Positions 1 to 7,814 of a stretch of 23,555 nt of DNA are shown here, piece after piece (within the stretch, counting starts at the first letter, position 1; each line of letters begins with the position of its first letter). Under the pieces are notes generated by a model, which was not told the origin of the DNA, searched no databases, and saw nothing but the letters and a program-made list of their open reading frames with translations. The position numbers were made by a program, and so were the translations under genes. Origin of the DNA: an uncultured Kiritimatiellota bacterium (GTDB lineage Bacteria; Verrucomicrobiota; Kiritimatiellia; RFP12; UBA1067); the NCBI GenBank assembly GCA_934675625.1, contig CAKURH010000057.1, positions 1 to 23,555 of the forward strand, given 5' to 3'.

Positions 1-1
1 G

Positions 2-151
2 ATGGCCGCCTACGCGGACGACCCGGCGCGGACGCCGGCGGACGCGAAGGCCATCGCCTGCACGACGCGGACGGTGCGCCGGGGCGAGACGGTGCGCTTC
101 GCGCTCTGCGACGAGGGCGGCGCCCTCGCGGTCTTCACGAAGCAGCGCTGA
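2..151 (+). CDS. 3' end of a probable secreted glycoside hydrolase (GH97-like C-terminus?)
   Basis: The frame that stops with TGA at 149-151 is open to the left edge, so only the last 49 or so residues are visible. They run from AAYADDPAR through a lysine/alanine stretch to VRRGETVRF and end GGALAVFTKQR. A short acidic and basic segment followed by a beta-strand pattern that ends in a Gly-Gly-Ala-hydrophobic stretch resembles the C-terminal beta-sandwich of GH97 and similar carbohydrate enzymes. The match is by eye and weak. Codon choice is GC-rich like the other genes here. The gene lies in the same direction as the main locus and probably belongs to it. Any C-terminal beta domain of a CAZyme would be an alternative. 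Confidence 0.5.
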   Translation: MAAYADDPARTPADAKAIACTTRTVRRGETVRFALCDEGGALAVFTKQR

Positions 152-159
152 GGAAATTT

Positions 160-168
160 TGGTATCAT
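160..168 (+). promoter_or_regulatory. Possible extended -10 promoter box
   Basis: TGGTATCAT followed by GCTGTTCG resembles the -10 regions at 6305 (TGG TATACT GTTCG) and 19924 (TGG TATAAT GTTCC). No convincing -35 is seen. If used, the transcript for the gene at 413 would carry a leader of about 240 nt that contains the long inverted repeat. Confidence 0.35.
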
Positions 169-214
169 GCTGTTCGATCAACAAGATTTGATTGTCGGGA
201 TTCGGGAAGTCCCA

Positions 215-240
215 CACGGAGTTTCGGAGGCACGGAGAAG
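215..240 (-). repeat. CTCCGTG-type intergenic repeat, copy 1 (reverse)
   Basis: Reads CACGGAG at 215-221 and GGAGGCACGGAG at 226-237; its reverse complement, CTCCGTGCCTCC, recurs exactly at 11030-11041 and, as TCTCCGTGCCTCC, at 19722-19734. Confidence 0.7.
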
Positions 241-247
241 ATTTTTA

Positions 248-328
248 GACAGGATTGACAAGATTGACAGGATTTTCATGGCAGATTCGCCAAACTATTC
301 TAATCCTGTTAATCCTGTTAATCCTGTC
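248..328. repeat. Inverted repeat of tandem AATCCTGTT units
   Basis: The left arm (248-274) holds GACAGGATT, GACAAGATT and GACAGGATT. The right arm (302-328) holds three AATCCTGTT/C units. The arms pair over about 27 bp with one A/C mismatch and two G/T wobbles, leaving a loop of about 27 nt. The run after the right arm is A-rich rather than T-rich, so it does not look like a plus-strand intrinsic terminator. From memory, this repeat family is found between genes in many unrelated bacteria. Confidence 0.85.
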
Positions 329-412
329 AAAAAAACACCGCATGATTTCTGAATCGTAGCTCAACATCAACACCCATCTAAAGCGAAGAGTAAAATAGTA
401 GGAGGAAACCTA

Positions 413-3400
413 ATGAGAAAACACGTTTGGATTGGAGTCTGTGCCGTGGTGGGCACGGTGTATGTCGCCTGTGCGGCGGAGACGTTCGTCTTCACGAAGG
501 CGACGGCCTATCCGGTCGCGGCGGGGCAGAAGGCCGTGCAGGAGGGACCGGTCTCGAACCTCTGCTGGGGCGCGGCAAGCGCGAGCCTCGACATCAAGGG
601 CGACGTCACGTTTCGCGGCGGCTTCTTCACGGGCGAGAAGCAGTCGCGGCAGAAGGGCTATCCGACGACGCTGATCGTCCGCGCGGGCGCGGTCGCCCGC
701 ATCGCGCAGACGCCAATCCTGACGCCGGGCGTCGATTTCCGCCAGACGCAGCCGGGCACGGTGCGCCTCGCCGCCCAAGGCAACCAGTATCGCGACTGGT
801 ACGTGCAGCACGGCACGCTCGTCTGCGAAGGGGCGAACGTCCTCAACCCCGACCGGGGGCTTGTGCTGTGGGGACAGGCCCCCGGCACGGTCGATCTCAA
901 CGGCTTCAACCAGAACGTCAGCGAGCTGCGGGCGACGGACGCAAAATGCGATCCGGCGACGCGGATCGTGAACAGCGGCACGAACGGCATCCTTGTCGTG
1001 AAGCGCTACCTGCGCGGCGGACGGGAGATGCCGCCCGGCTGGTACGGAGATTTCGTCGTCGTGCGCCAGCATGATGGACGTCTGCCGCCGCGTCCGACGA
1101 AGGCCGCGTATCCCGTCTACAAGGCCTCGTCCGACATCCGCGTCGTTCACGAACGCGACGGCATCGGGAACTTCCTCGCGAAGTGCCGCGCCGGAAAGCC
1201 CGTGACGGTCGCCTACTTCGGCGGCTCGATCACGGCGATGAAGGGATGGCGCGACCTGACGACGAAATGGCTCGGCGAGACGTATCCGAAGGCGAAAATC
1301 ACCGAAGTCGCCGCGTCCATCGGCGGCACGGGGTCGGATCTCGGCGTGTTCCGGCTCGCGAAGGACGTGCTGGCGAAGAATCCCGACCTCGTGTTCGTCG
1401 AGTTCGCGGTGAACGACGGCGACAAGCGGCCGCGCGACATCTGGCGGCAGATGGAGGGCATCGTGCGCCAGATCTGGAGACGCGATCCGCAGACGGACAT
1501 CGCGTTCTGCTACACGGTCGCGGGCGGCATCTTCGACACCTACGCGAAAGGCGCCTACAACCGCAGCGCGGGCGCGATGGAGCAGGTGGCCGAACACTAC
1601 GGCATCCCGTCCATCTCCCTCGGCGTGCCGGCGGTCGAGCTCTACAAGAAGGGAAAGCTCGTCGTCTCGCGCGGCTATTTCGCGACGGCCGTCCCGAAGG
1701 AAGACCCCGACTTCGACCGCAAGGTGAAGGAACTCATGGCGGGCGATAAGCGGGTCCTCTTCGCGAACGACGGGGTGCATCCGCGTCCCGAAGGCCACGC
1801 GCTCTATCTTGAAGCCGTGAAAAAGGCGTTCGCCGCGATGGACGGATCGCAGCCCATCGACCACGCGCCGCGTCTCGCGACGCCGTTCGTGCCCGATAAC
1901 TGGGAAGCGGCGAAGGTGTTCCCCGTGACGGCGGACGTCCTGCACGGCGACTGGGCGCCCGACCCGGAGCGCCCGGGCACGTTCATGACGCACACGCCGG
2001 GTGCCTCGCTGAAGTTCTCCTTCGCCGGTTCCGTGCTGCGTCTGCGGATGTGCTATCAGCCCGACGGCGGCATCATGTCCGCGAAGATCGACGGCAAGCC
2101 CATCGCGGACGTCGTGGGCTTTGACCAGTATTCGACCTATGTGCGCGGCGGTTCCGTCACGCTCTACGACGGCGCGGACGGCATCCACGAGGTCGAGCTG
2201 ACGCTGACGGATCGCGAACCCGACCGCACAATCCTTTCGCGGCAGCTCAAGGAGCCGGCGAAGGAACTCGCCGCACCCAAGTACAAGGGCACGACCTTCC
2301 GCGTGTCGCAGCTGATGATCATCGGCGACCTGCTCGGCGAGCGGACGCTCACCGTCGCGCCGGACGGCCTCTCGCCGCAGCAGGCGCTGGAGACGATCCG
2401 CGCGGCGAAGAAAGGCGGCGACACGTCCGCCTGGACGGTCGACGTGAAGCCGGGGCTCTACACGCTGCGCGAGCCGCTGACGTTCACGCCGGAAGACTCG
2501 GGCACGGCGGCGGCGCCGGTGACGTGGCGCGGTGCGGGCGAGGCGAGCGAGATTTCGGGCGGTGCGCCGCTCGTCGGCTGGCGCGACACGGGCAAGGGCT
2601 GGTTCGAGACGGACGCGCCGACCGGGCCGGACGGCGAGCCGATCTGGTTCGAGATGCTGTGGGTGAACGGCCGCCGCGCCGCGAACGCGCCGTATCCGAA
2701 AGGCGAAAACTGGCTTGTGCCGGGCGCGTGTGCGCAGGAGATCCTGTCGAAGGACGCAAAGGGCAAGGCGACGCGCACGCGCGAATCGCTGACGGTCATG
2801 GACGAGACGCTGCGGCAGCTGCTCGACGCGGCGCCGGCGGCGGAACGCCCCTACGTCCACCTGATTGTCCACCAGAAGTGGAACGCGACGAAGCGTCCCG
2901 TCTCCGACTGGCAGGACAGCCGCCTCTTCACGGAGGGCACCGTGGCCTGGAACTGGTCGCAGAAGTGGAACGCCGAGGCGATCTATCGCGTCGGCAACCT
3001 GCGCGGCGCGTTCACCGCGCCGGGCGAGTGGTTCTACGACCGATCTGGGCGCAAGGTGCTGTACCGTCCGTTGCCGGGCGAGACGCCGCAGACGCTTCGC
3101 GCCCTTGCGCCGCTCGCGAAGCTCTCGCGGCTCATCGTCGTGAAGGGCGAGCCGGACAAGGGGCGGTACGTCGACCAGATCCGCTTCGAGGGTCTGGCGT
3201 TCACGGCGAGCGACGCGACGCCGATCGAGGGAGGGAAGGGACCGCTGACCTACTATCCCGGACAGGCCGCCCGGGCCTTTGACGCACTCCTTGACGCGAC
3301 GGGGGCGCGGAACTTCGCACTGACGAGCTGCTTCGTGAAGCACACGGGCAACATCGGCTTCAGGCTGCGCGACGGGTGCTTCTCGAATCGGGTCACGCGC

Positions 3401-4372
3401 TGCGTCTTCTCGGATCTCGGCGCGGGCGGCGTGTGGTTCGGGGCGGACGCGGTGCGGCTCGCGAAGGACGAGAAGTATCCGGTCGGACGGCGCGAGATCT
3501 TCGGCTATCATCCGCGCGCGAATGCGTTCAACGTGCTGGAAGACTGCATCATCCGTGACGGCGGCCACTACAACGCGATGGGGACGGGCGTCGTGATCGG
3601 CCACGCCTCCGACTGCCGCGTGGAGCACTGCGAGATCGCCGACTTCTACTATTCGGGCGTGTCCGTCGGCTGGCAGTGGGCGTACCTGCCGACGGCGGCG
3701 ATGCGCAACGTCGTGCGGTTCAACCGCATCCACGACCTCGGCAAGGGCGTCCTTTCCGACATGGGCGGCGTCTACACGCTCGGCACGGCGTTCGGCACGC
3801 GCGTGACGGACAACGTGATCTACAACGTCTCGTCGCGCACCTACGGCGGCTGGGGGCTCTACGCGGACGAGGGGTCGGAGGGCATCGTCTTCGCGCGCAA
3901 CCTCGTCTACAACACGCATGACGGCGGCTTCCACCAGCACTACGGCGCGGGGAACACCGTGCAGAACAACATCTTCGCGTGGAACGAGCAGAACGGCGTC
4001 ATCCGCACGGTGCGCGCGAACGTGTTCAACGTGCGCAGCTCGCTGAACGTCGTCGCGAACATCGTGCTGACGGATCGCGGCGACCTCGCGTCGGCGGGCG
4101 TGCGCGGCGTGGAGGGCGTGTGGGCGAACAACCTCTGGTTCGACCCGAACGGCGAGGCGAAGCTGGACGGCCTGACGTGGGAGAAGTGGCGCGCGTGCGG
4201 CAAGGAGGTCAACGGACGCTACGCCGACCCCAAGTTCGTCGACGCCCGAAATTTCGATTTCCGGCTGAAGCCGGACTCGCCCGCGTTCGCGCTTGGCTTC
4301 CAGCCGTTCGACTACACCCGCGCCGGCGTCCGAGGTCTCGCGCAGGACAGCAGGCGCACGCTTCCCGAATAG
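413..4372 (+). CDS. Secreted SGNH esterase fused to right-handed beta-helix enzyme (GH141-like)
   Basis: This is a 1319-residue exported protein. Its start is fixed by AGGAGG 7 nt upstream, and a Sec signal peptide (MRKHVWIGVCAVVGTVYVACAA) ends near residue 22. Residues 23-230 are a beta-rich N-terminal region. Residues about 260-480 are an SGNH/GDSL esterase: GGSIT with Ser272, GTGSDLG near 305, Asn334 in VND, and Asp453/His456 in DGVHPRPEGH complete the oxyanion and triad set. Residues about 490-640 look like a beta-sandwich linker. Residues about 650-1319 are a right-handed beta-helix, opening PDGLSPQQALETIRAAK, with ISGGAPLVGW and many short N-x-I/V turns, as in GH141-type enzymes (fucosidase and xylanase members are known). 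Likely role: removal of acetyl or similar esters, plus cleavage of a decorated pectin or related glycan. The family of the beta-helix half is inferred from pattern only. Confidence 0.8.
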   Translation: MRKHVWIGVCAVVGTVYVACAAETFVFTKATAYPVAAGQKAVQEGPVSNLCWGAASASLDIKGDVTFRGGFFTGEKQSRQKGYPTTLIVRAGAVARIAQTPILTPGVDFRQTQPGTVRLAAQGNQYRDWYVQHGTLVCEGANVLNPDRGLVLWGQAPGTVDLNGFNQNVSELRATDAKCDPATRIVNSGTNGILVVKRYLRGGREMPPGWYGDFVVVRQHDGRLPPRPTKAAYPVYKASSDIRVVHERDGIGNFLAKCRAGKPVTVAYFGGSITAMKGWRDLTTKWLGETYPKAKITEVAASIGGTGSDLGVFRLAKDVLAKNPDLVFVEFAVNDGDKRPRDIWRQMEGIVRQIWRRDPQTDIAFCYTVAGGIFDTYAKGAYNRSAGAMEQVAEHYGIPSISLGVPAVELYKKGKLVVSRGYFATAVPKEDPDFDRKVKELMAGDKRVLFANDGVHPRPEGHALYLEAVKKAFAAMDGSQPIDHAPRLATPFVPDNWEAAKVFPVTADVLHGDWAPDPERPGTFMTHTPGASLKFSFAGSVLRLRMCYQPDGGIMSAKIDGKPIADVVGFDQYSTYVRGGSVTLYDGADGIHEVELTLTDREPDRTILSRQLKEPAKELAAPKYKGTTFRVSQLMIIGDLLGERTLTVAPDGLSPQQALETIRAAKKGGDTSAWTVDVKPGLYTLREPLTFTPEDSGTAAAPVTWRGAGEASEISGGAPLVGWRDTGKGWFETDAPTGPDGEPIWFEMLWVNGRRAANAPYPKGENWLVPGACAQEILSKDAKGKATRTRESLTVMDETLRQLLDAAPAAERPYVHLIVHQKWNATKRPVSDWQDSRLFTEGTVAWNWSQKWNAEAIYRVGNLRGAFTAPGEWFYDRSGRKVLYRPLPGETPQTLRALAPLAKLSRLIVVKGEPDKGRYVDQIRFEGLAFTASDATPIEGGKGPLTYYPGQAARAFDALLDATGARNFALTSCFVKHTGNIGFRLRDGCFSNRVTRCVFSDLGAGGVWFGADAVRLAKDEKYPVGRREIFGYHPRANAFNVLEDCIIRDGGHYNAMGTGVVIGHASDCRVEHCEIADFYYSGVSVGWQWAYLPTAAMRNVVRFNRIHDLGKGVLSDMGGVYTLGTAFGTRVTDNVIYNVSSRTYGGWGLYADEGSEGIVFARNLVYNTHDGGFHQHYGAGNTVQNNIFAWNEQNGVIRTVRANVFNVRSSLNVVANIVLTDRGDLASAGVRGVEGVWANNLWFDPNGEAKLDGLTWEKWRACGKEVNGRYADPKFVDARNFDFRLKPDSPAFALGFQPFDYTRAGVRGLAQDSRRTLPE
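870..882 (+). repeat. GGGGACAGGCCCC element, copy 1
   Basis: A 13-bp near-palindrome inside the esterase/beta-helix gene, read in frame as part of LWGQAPGT. The same 13 bases occur three times at 13780-13837 and once inverted at 14041-14053. Confidence 0.8.
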
Positions 4373-4404
4373 CCATACGCTTCGGCGGCGCGCGGCGCTT
4401 CCTG

Positions 4405-4428
4405 CGTGTCTTCTTTTTATGCTATAAT
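4405..4428 (+). promoter_or_regulatory. Promoter of the regulator gene (extended -10 TGCTATAAT)
   Basis: TATAAT at 4423-4428 is preceded by TATGC, giving an extended -10. A weak -35 (TTCCTG) lies 18 bp upstream. A start site about 7 nt after the -10 would be near 4435, only about 7 nt before the ATG at 4442. The message is therefore predicted to be nearly leaderless. Confidence 0.6.
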
Positions 4429-4441
4429 CTTGCGCATAGGC

Positions 4442-5530
4442 ATGAAAAGGGAAAACTCCAGGTCGCTGCAGATTCTGAACGCTCTTGTCGCGGACATTCG
4501 GTGTGGGCGGTATTCGCCGACGCAGACGTTTCCGAGCGAGACGGCGCTCGCGCGGCGGTTCAAGGTGAGCCGCTCCCTCATGACGGTCGTGTTCAACGAG
4601 CTGGAGCGCGACGGGCTGGTCGTGCGCCGTCAGGGCAAGGGCACGTTCGTCGCGCCCTCGGCGCTGGCGCGCAAGATCGGGCTGGTCATTCCCGGCATTG
4701 CCGTCTCCGACTTCTTCCAGCCGATCCTCAGCGAGATCAGCCGCCTTGCGCGCGCGAACGACTACGAGCTGAACTTCGGCGAGGTGTATTCGCAGAGCCA
4801 TGACGCGCGCGTCCGCCAGGTGCGCGAACTCGCGGCGGAGTTCATCCGCCAGCGCGTCGCCGGCGTCATCTACGAGCCGCTGGTCGGCGAACGTGCCGGC
4901 GAGCTGAATGCGCACATCCTTTCCGTTCTTGGACGAAAGGGCATCCCGGTCGTCCTTCTGGACAGCGACATCGTGCCGTTTCCGGCGCGCAGCGCCTACG
5001 ACGTCATCGGCACGAACGACGTCAAGGCCGGTGCGCTGATTGCGCAGCATCTCCTGTCGCTGGGCGTGCGGAAGGTTCACTTCCATCTGCCGGCGGACGG
5101 GCCCATCACGTTCGACAACCGAATCTTCGGCGCGAAGGCGCACCTGCGTGAGCACGATCCCAAGGTGAGGTTGTCGATGCTGAGCTCGGCGTCCGACGAC
5201 CTGGCGAAGCTGAGGCGGCACCTGAAGGCGCACGGTCGTCCGGACGTCTTCGTCTGCATGAACGACGCGACGGCGGCCCTCTTCCGGCAGACGCTCGAAC
5301 GGGCGGGCCTGCAGGTGCCGCGCGACGTGCTGCTGACGGGGTTTGCCGACCTCTCGATCGCGTCGCTGATGACGCCGCCGCTGACGACCGTCCGCCAGGA
5401 CCGCATCGCGATCGCGCGCGCGGCGTTCCGCCGCCTCGTCGCGCGCATTGCCCAGCCGAGCCTGCCGCCGAGCGAGATCTTCCTGCCGGCGGCGCTCGTC
5501 GTGCGCGGCTCGACGGCAAAACGGCGTTAG
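4442..5530 (+). CDS. GntR/LacI hybrid transcriptional regulator (AraR-like)
   Basis: This is a 362-residue DNA-binding regulator. Residues 1-70 form a GntR winged helix: the segments LVADIRCGRYSP, FPSETALARRFKVSRSLMTV and LERDGLVVRRQGKGTFV are characteristic. From about residue 78 (KIGLVIPG) to the end lies a LacI/GalR-type sugar-sensing domain with PVVLLDSD, YDVIGTNDVKAGALIAQHLL, FVCMNDATAALF and a C-terminal TTVRQDRIAIARAAFRRL. This domain order is that of AraR of Bacillus. A GTG at 4406 in the same frame was rejected because it lies upstream of the -10 box. It probably senses a released sugar and controls the palindromic sites at 6267 and 19887, which resemble the AraR operator in layout. 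Its stop codon overlaps the stop of the convergent gene by 3 bases. Confidence 0.88.
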   Translation: MKRENSRSLQILNALVADIRCGRYSPTQTFPSETALARRFKVSRSLMTVVFNELERDGLVVRRQGKGTFVAPSALARKIGLVIPGIAVSDFFQPILSEISRLARANDYELNFGEVYSQSHDARVRQVRELAAEFIRQRVAGVIYEPLVGERAGELNAHILSVLGRKGIPVVLLDSDIVPFPARSAYDVIGTNDVKAGALIAQHLLSLGVRKVHFHLPADGPITFDNRIFGAKAHLREHDPKVRLSMLSSASDDLAKLRRHLKAHGRPDVFVCMNDATAALFRQTLERAGLQVPRDVLLTGFADLSIASLMTPPLTTVRQDRIAIARAAFRRLVARIAQPSLPPSEIFLPAALVVRGSTAKRR

Positions 5531-5730
5531 CCTTTCAGGGCGCTATGCGTGCGAACTTTCGCCGCGAGGCTTTCCATTGACTCGTTCGCGAACAGGTCTT
5601 TCTGCCACTCCGTGTAGTCAAAGTTGTCGCGGTTCAAGATGTAGACAAAGCGTTCCGCTTCGACCGGGCCAACCTGATCGAAAAGGGCATTCATGCACTT
5701 TGTCGTCAATTCGCTTTCAGACATCTTCAT
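5527..5730 (-). CDS. Small conserved-looking protein, candidate antitoxin or partner of the PIN gene
   Basis: A 67-residue protein starting MKMSESELTTKCMNALF and containing VEAERFVYILNR and DYTEWQKDLF. The start at 5730 has GGAG 7 nt upstream inside the end of the PIN gene, so the two overlap by 14 nt and are probably translationally coupled. I do not recognise a named family. It is helical, acidic in its first part, and lacks an obvious DNA-binding motif. By position and size it could be the antitoxin of a toxin-first TA pair. It is convergent with the regulator: its TAA (5529-5527) shares bases with the regulator's TAG (5528-5530). Confidence 0.7.
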   Translation of the reverse strand: MKMSESELTTKCMNALFDQVGPVEAERFVYILNRDNFDYTEWQKDLFANESMESLAAKVRTHSALKG

Positions 5731-6160
5731 TTCGGTTCTCCATGATGAATTCAACGGGAGATGCAACACGAACGGCGGTGAGGCCTTTCGCTTTCTTGGC
5801 AAACGCATCGTCTGTTGTCAGCAACCAGTCGCAATGAGACAGTTCTGCCGAAGCGAGGTGCATCGCATCTTTGTTTTTAATGCCGTGTCTTTGGTTCTCA
5901 ACGGCTCTTGCGTAGACGGTATTGGTCAGTTCGACATGTTCAGACGCATGCTTGCGCCATCTCAGAATGGCGGTACGCCTTTTGAGCGAGGGATTGCATG
6001 AAACCTCGTAGTCAAGGATTGCAGACCAGACATACTCGACCCGGTGACTGGCCATTAAAAACTGAACTGCAAGCTTGGAGATCGTTTCAACCTGAATTCG
6101 CACTTGACCTTGTGGGTCAAACGGGCGGTTATAGCAACAATTGTCAAGATAGATTCTCAT
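5717..6160 (-). CDS. PIN-domain protein (VapC-like ribonuclease)
   Basis: A 147-residue PIN-domain protein. It opens with the first PIN strand MRIYLDNCCYNRPFD, which contains Asp6. Further acidic residues that fit the metal site are Glu52 (ILDYE), Asp98 (KNKDAMHLASA) and Asp117/118 (LLTTDDAF). Such proteins are magnesium-dependent RNases, often toxins. The ATG at 6160 was chosen over upstream in-frame codons because the PIN fold starts exactly there; the region before it is the promoter. It overlaps the small gene at 5527-5730. The base composition is noticeably more AT-rich than the carbohydrate genes, suggesting separate acquisition. Confidence 0.85.
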   Translation of the reverse strand: MRIYLDNCCYNRPFDPQGQVRIQVETISKLAVQFLMASHRVEYVWSAILDYEVSCNPSLKRRTAILRWRKHASEHVELTNTVYARAVENQRHGIKNKDAMHLASAELSHCDWLLTTDDAFAKKAKGLTAVRVASPVEFIMENRNEDV

Positions 6161-6205
6161 TTGCGTAATCGTTGTTCCGTTCTGTGCAGTTCCAAAACAC
6201 ACGGG

Positions 6206-6211
6206 ATTATA
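6206..6211 (-). promoter_or_regulatory. -10 box of the PIN operon
   Basis: On the minus strand TATAAT (6211 down to 6206) is preceded by TGC, an extended -10. The -35 is poor. It lies about 46 bp before the PIN start codon and faces away from the operator and promoter of the fucosidase unit. Confidence 0.6.
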
Positions 6212-6266
6212 GCATAAATTCACGGATGTCGTTTGGCCGCAGGCGAGATCTTCTCATCGCCGAAAA

Positions 6267-6283
6267 AACTTGTTTAACAAGTT
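6267..6283. promoter_or_regulatory. Palindromic operator 1 (probable AraR-like site)
   Basis: AACTTGTTTAACAAGTT is a perfect 8+1+8 palindrome. Seventeen bases (AAACTTGTTTAACAAGT) are repeated exactly upstream of the second enzyme unit at 19885-19901. The centre is 32 bp upstream of the first base of the -10 in both places, so the bound protein would touch the -35 region. Confidence 0.85.
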
Positions 6284-6312
6284 GTCGCGGTCTGCGTTTT
6301 TTATGGTATACT
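6284..6312 (+). promoter_or_regulatory. Promoter of the fucosidase unit
   Basis: TATACT at 6307-6312 with an extended TGG before it. The -35 element is weak and abuts the operator. The start site would be near 6319, giving a short leader to the ATG at 6348. Confidence 0.65.
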
Positions 6313-6347
6313 GTTCGCGTATGCAGAACATGTCAAAAGGAACGCAG

Positions 6348-7814
6348 ATGAAGAAAGCTAAATTGATGGCTTGTGCGGCGATGGCCTTGCTGTCCGCGAC
6401 GGCGTCGCTGGCGGCTTCGGCGGCCGCGAACGCGGGTGAGGTGCGGCAGCTCTTCGCCGAGACGCCGGCGCAGAAGGCGGAGCGCCTGTCGTGGTGGACG
6501 CACGACCGGTTCGGCCTGTTCGTCCACTTCGGCCTCTATGCGGTTCCCGCGCGCGGCGAGTGGATCAAGAAAATCGAGACGATTCCCGAGGCGAAGTATC
6601 GACTCTATTTCGAGAACTTCAACCCCGACCGCTTCGACGCGCAGGCGTGGGCGACGGCCGCCAAGGCGGCGGGCATGAAATACGCCGTCCTCACGGCGAA
6701 GCATCACGAGGGCTTCTGCCTGTGGGACACGAAGTTCACGGACTACAAGATCACGAACACCGCTTTCAGGCGCGACCTCGCGAAGGAGTTCGTTGCGGCG
6801 TTCCGCGCCGAGGGGCTACGCGTCGGGTTCTACTATTCGCTCATCGACTGGCATCATCCCGACTTCACGATCGACGGCAAGCATCCACGCCGCCCCAAGT
6901 GGGCGGATGACTGCGGCACCGTCGGCGATGCGGACAAGGACTATCCCGAACTGAACCGGAACCGCGACATGGCGAAGTATCGCCGGTACATGAAGGATCA
7001 GGTGCGCGAACTGCTGACGGACTACGGCCCGATCGACATCCTGTGGTTCGACTTCACCTACGAGGGCGAACACGGCAAGAGCGCGGCGGACTGGGATTCC
7101 GAGGGCCTCCTGCGGCTCGTGCGGTCGCTTCAGCCGCAAGTGATCGTCAACAACCGTCTCGGACTTGGCGAGACGACGGCCGACGGCTGGGATTTCGTCA
7201 CGCCCGAGCAGTTCCGCGTCAAGGAGTGGCCGACGGTGCGCGGCGCGCGCGTGCCGTGGGAGACGTGCCAGACGTTCTCCGGCAGCTGGGGCTATGCGCG
7301 CGACGAGATGACGTGGAAGGACACGCCCGAACTGGTCCAGCTGCTGGCCGACACCGTCTCGAAAGGCGGCAATCTCATCATGAACGTCGGGCCGACGGCG
7401 CGTGGACGCTTTGACGCGCGGGCCTTGGCGCGCCTGGCGTCCGTCGGGGCGTGGCTGGACGACAACGGTCGCGCCATCTACGGCTGCACGCAGGCACCGG
7501 CGCGTTTCACGCCGCCGGAAAACACGCTGCTCACCTGGAATCCCGCGACGAACCGGCTCTACATCCATCTGCTGGTCTATCCGGGCAAGCGGCTCTCCTG
7601 CGCGTTCCCGGACGAGGTCGCGTTCGCGTCGTTCCTGCACGATGGCTCGGAGATCGAGCTGGAGCGGCACGGCGCCGAGATCACCCACTCGCAGAAGATG
7701 TACCGGACCGGCTGCGAAGGGGTTTCGTACTTCAAGCTTCCGGCGGTCAGGCCCGATGTCGTTCTGCCGGTGATTGAAGTTGTCCTGAACGTCAAGGGGA
7801 AGACGGCGGAATGA
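6348..7814 (+). CDS. Secreted GH29 alpha-L-fucosidase
   Basis: A 488-residue enzyme that releases alpha-linked L-fucose. The start at 6348 is preceded by AAAGGAA and follows the promoter; an earlier in-frame ATG at 6270 lies inside the operator. The signal peptide is MKKAKLMACAAMALLSATASLAASA. Family landmarks are WWTHDRFGLFVHFGLYAVPARGEW (49-72), YAVLTAKHHEGFCLWDT (112-128), GFYYSLIDWHHPDF (160-173), and the nucleophile Asp235 in ILWFDF. NVGPTARGRF closes the barrel, followed by a beta-sandwich. It is the first gene of the unit and overlaps GH78 by 4 bp (ATGA). The length is normal for GH29. Confidence 0.95.
   Translation: MKKAKLMACAAMALLSATASLAASAAANAGEVRQLFAETPAQKAERLSWWTHDRFGLFVHFGLYAVPARGEWIKKIETIPEAKYRLYFENFNPDRFDAQAWATAAKAAGMKYAVLTAKHHEGFCLWDTKFTDYKITNTAFRRDLAKEFVAAFRAEGLRVGFYYSLIDWHHPDFTIDGKHPRRPKWADDCGTVGDADKDYPELNRNRDMAKYRRYMKDQVRELLTDYGPIDILWFDFTYEGEHGKSAADWDSEGLLRLVRSLQPQVIVNNRLGLGETTADGWDFVTPEQFRVKEWPTVRGARVPWETCQTFSGSWGYARDEMTWKDTPELVQLLADTVSKGGNLIMNVGPTARGRFDARALARLASVGAWLDDNGRAIYGCTQAPARFTPPENTLLTWNPATNRLYIHLLVYPGKRLSCAFPDEVAFASFLHDGSEIELERHGAEITHSQKMYRTGCEGVSYFKLPAVRPDVVLPVIEVVLNVKGKTAE

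Larger units (their letters stand above)
152..412. other. Intergenic region with two inverted-repeat families
   Basis: This AT-richer gap holds a possible extended -10 box (160-168), a half-copy of the CTCCGTG-type repeat in reverse orientation (215-240), a long inverted repeat built from AATCCTGTT units (248-328), and the ribosome binding site of the next gene (AGGAGG, 400-405). A short open frame at 167-352 is just translation of the repeat (Asn-Pro-Val repeated) and is not considered a gene. Confidence 0.7.

Noticed and set aside
180..185. AACAAG as a third operator half-site near the possible promoter at 160
   Set aside because: Only one half is present and there is no matching CTTGTT at the right distance.
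248..328. Intrinsic terminator for the first gene
   Set aside because: The stem is long but is followed by an A-run, not a T-run, on the plus strand, and its loop is large.
167..352. Short plus-strand open frame after the first gene
   Set aside because: It is a translation of the AATCCTGTT inverted repeat and has no ribosome binding site or homologous look.
410..5233. Very long minus-strand open frame (1607 codons) opposite the esterase/beta-helix gene and regulator
   Set aside because: Its product is Arg-rich without recognisable domains, while the plus strand has clear signal peptide and catalytic motifs. High GC at third codon positions keeps the antisense frame open.
5693..6001. Plus-strand open frame opposite the PIN gene
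   Set aside because: The minus strand carries the PIN fold with its acidic residues, overlap and promoter.
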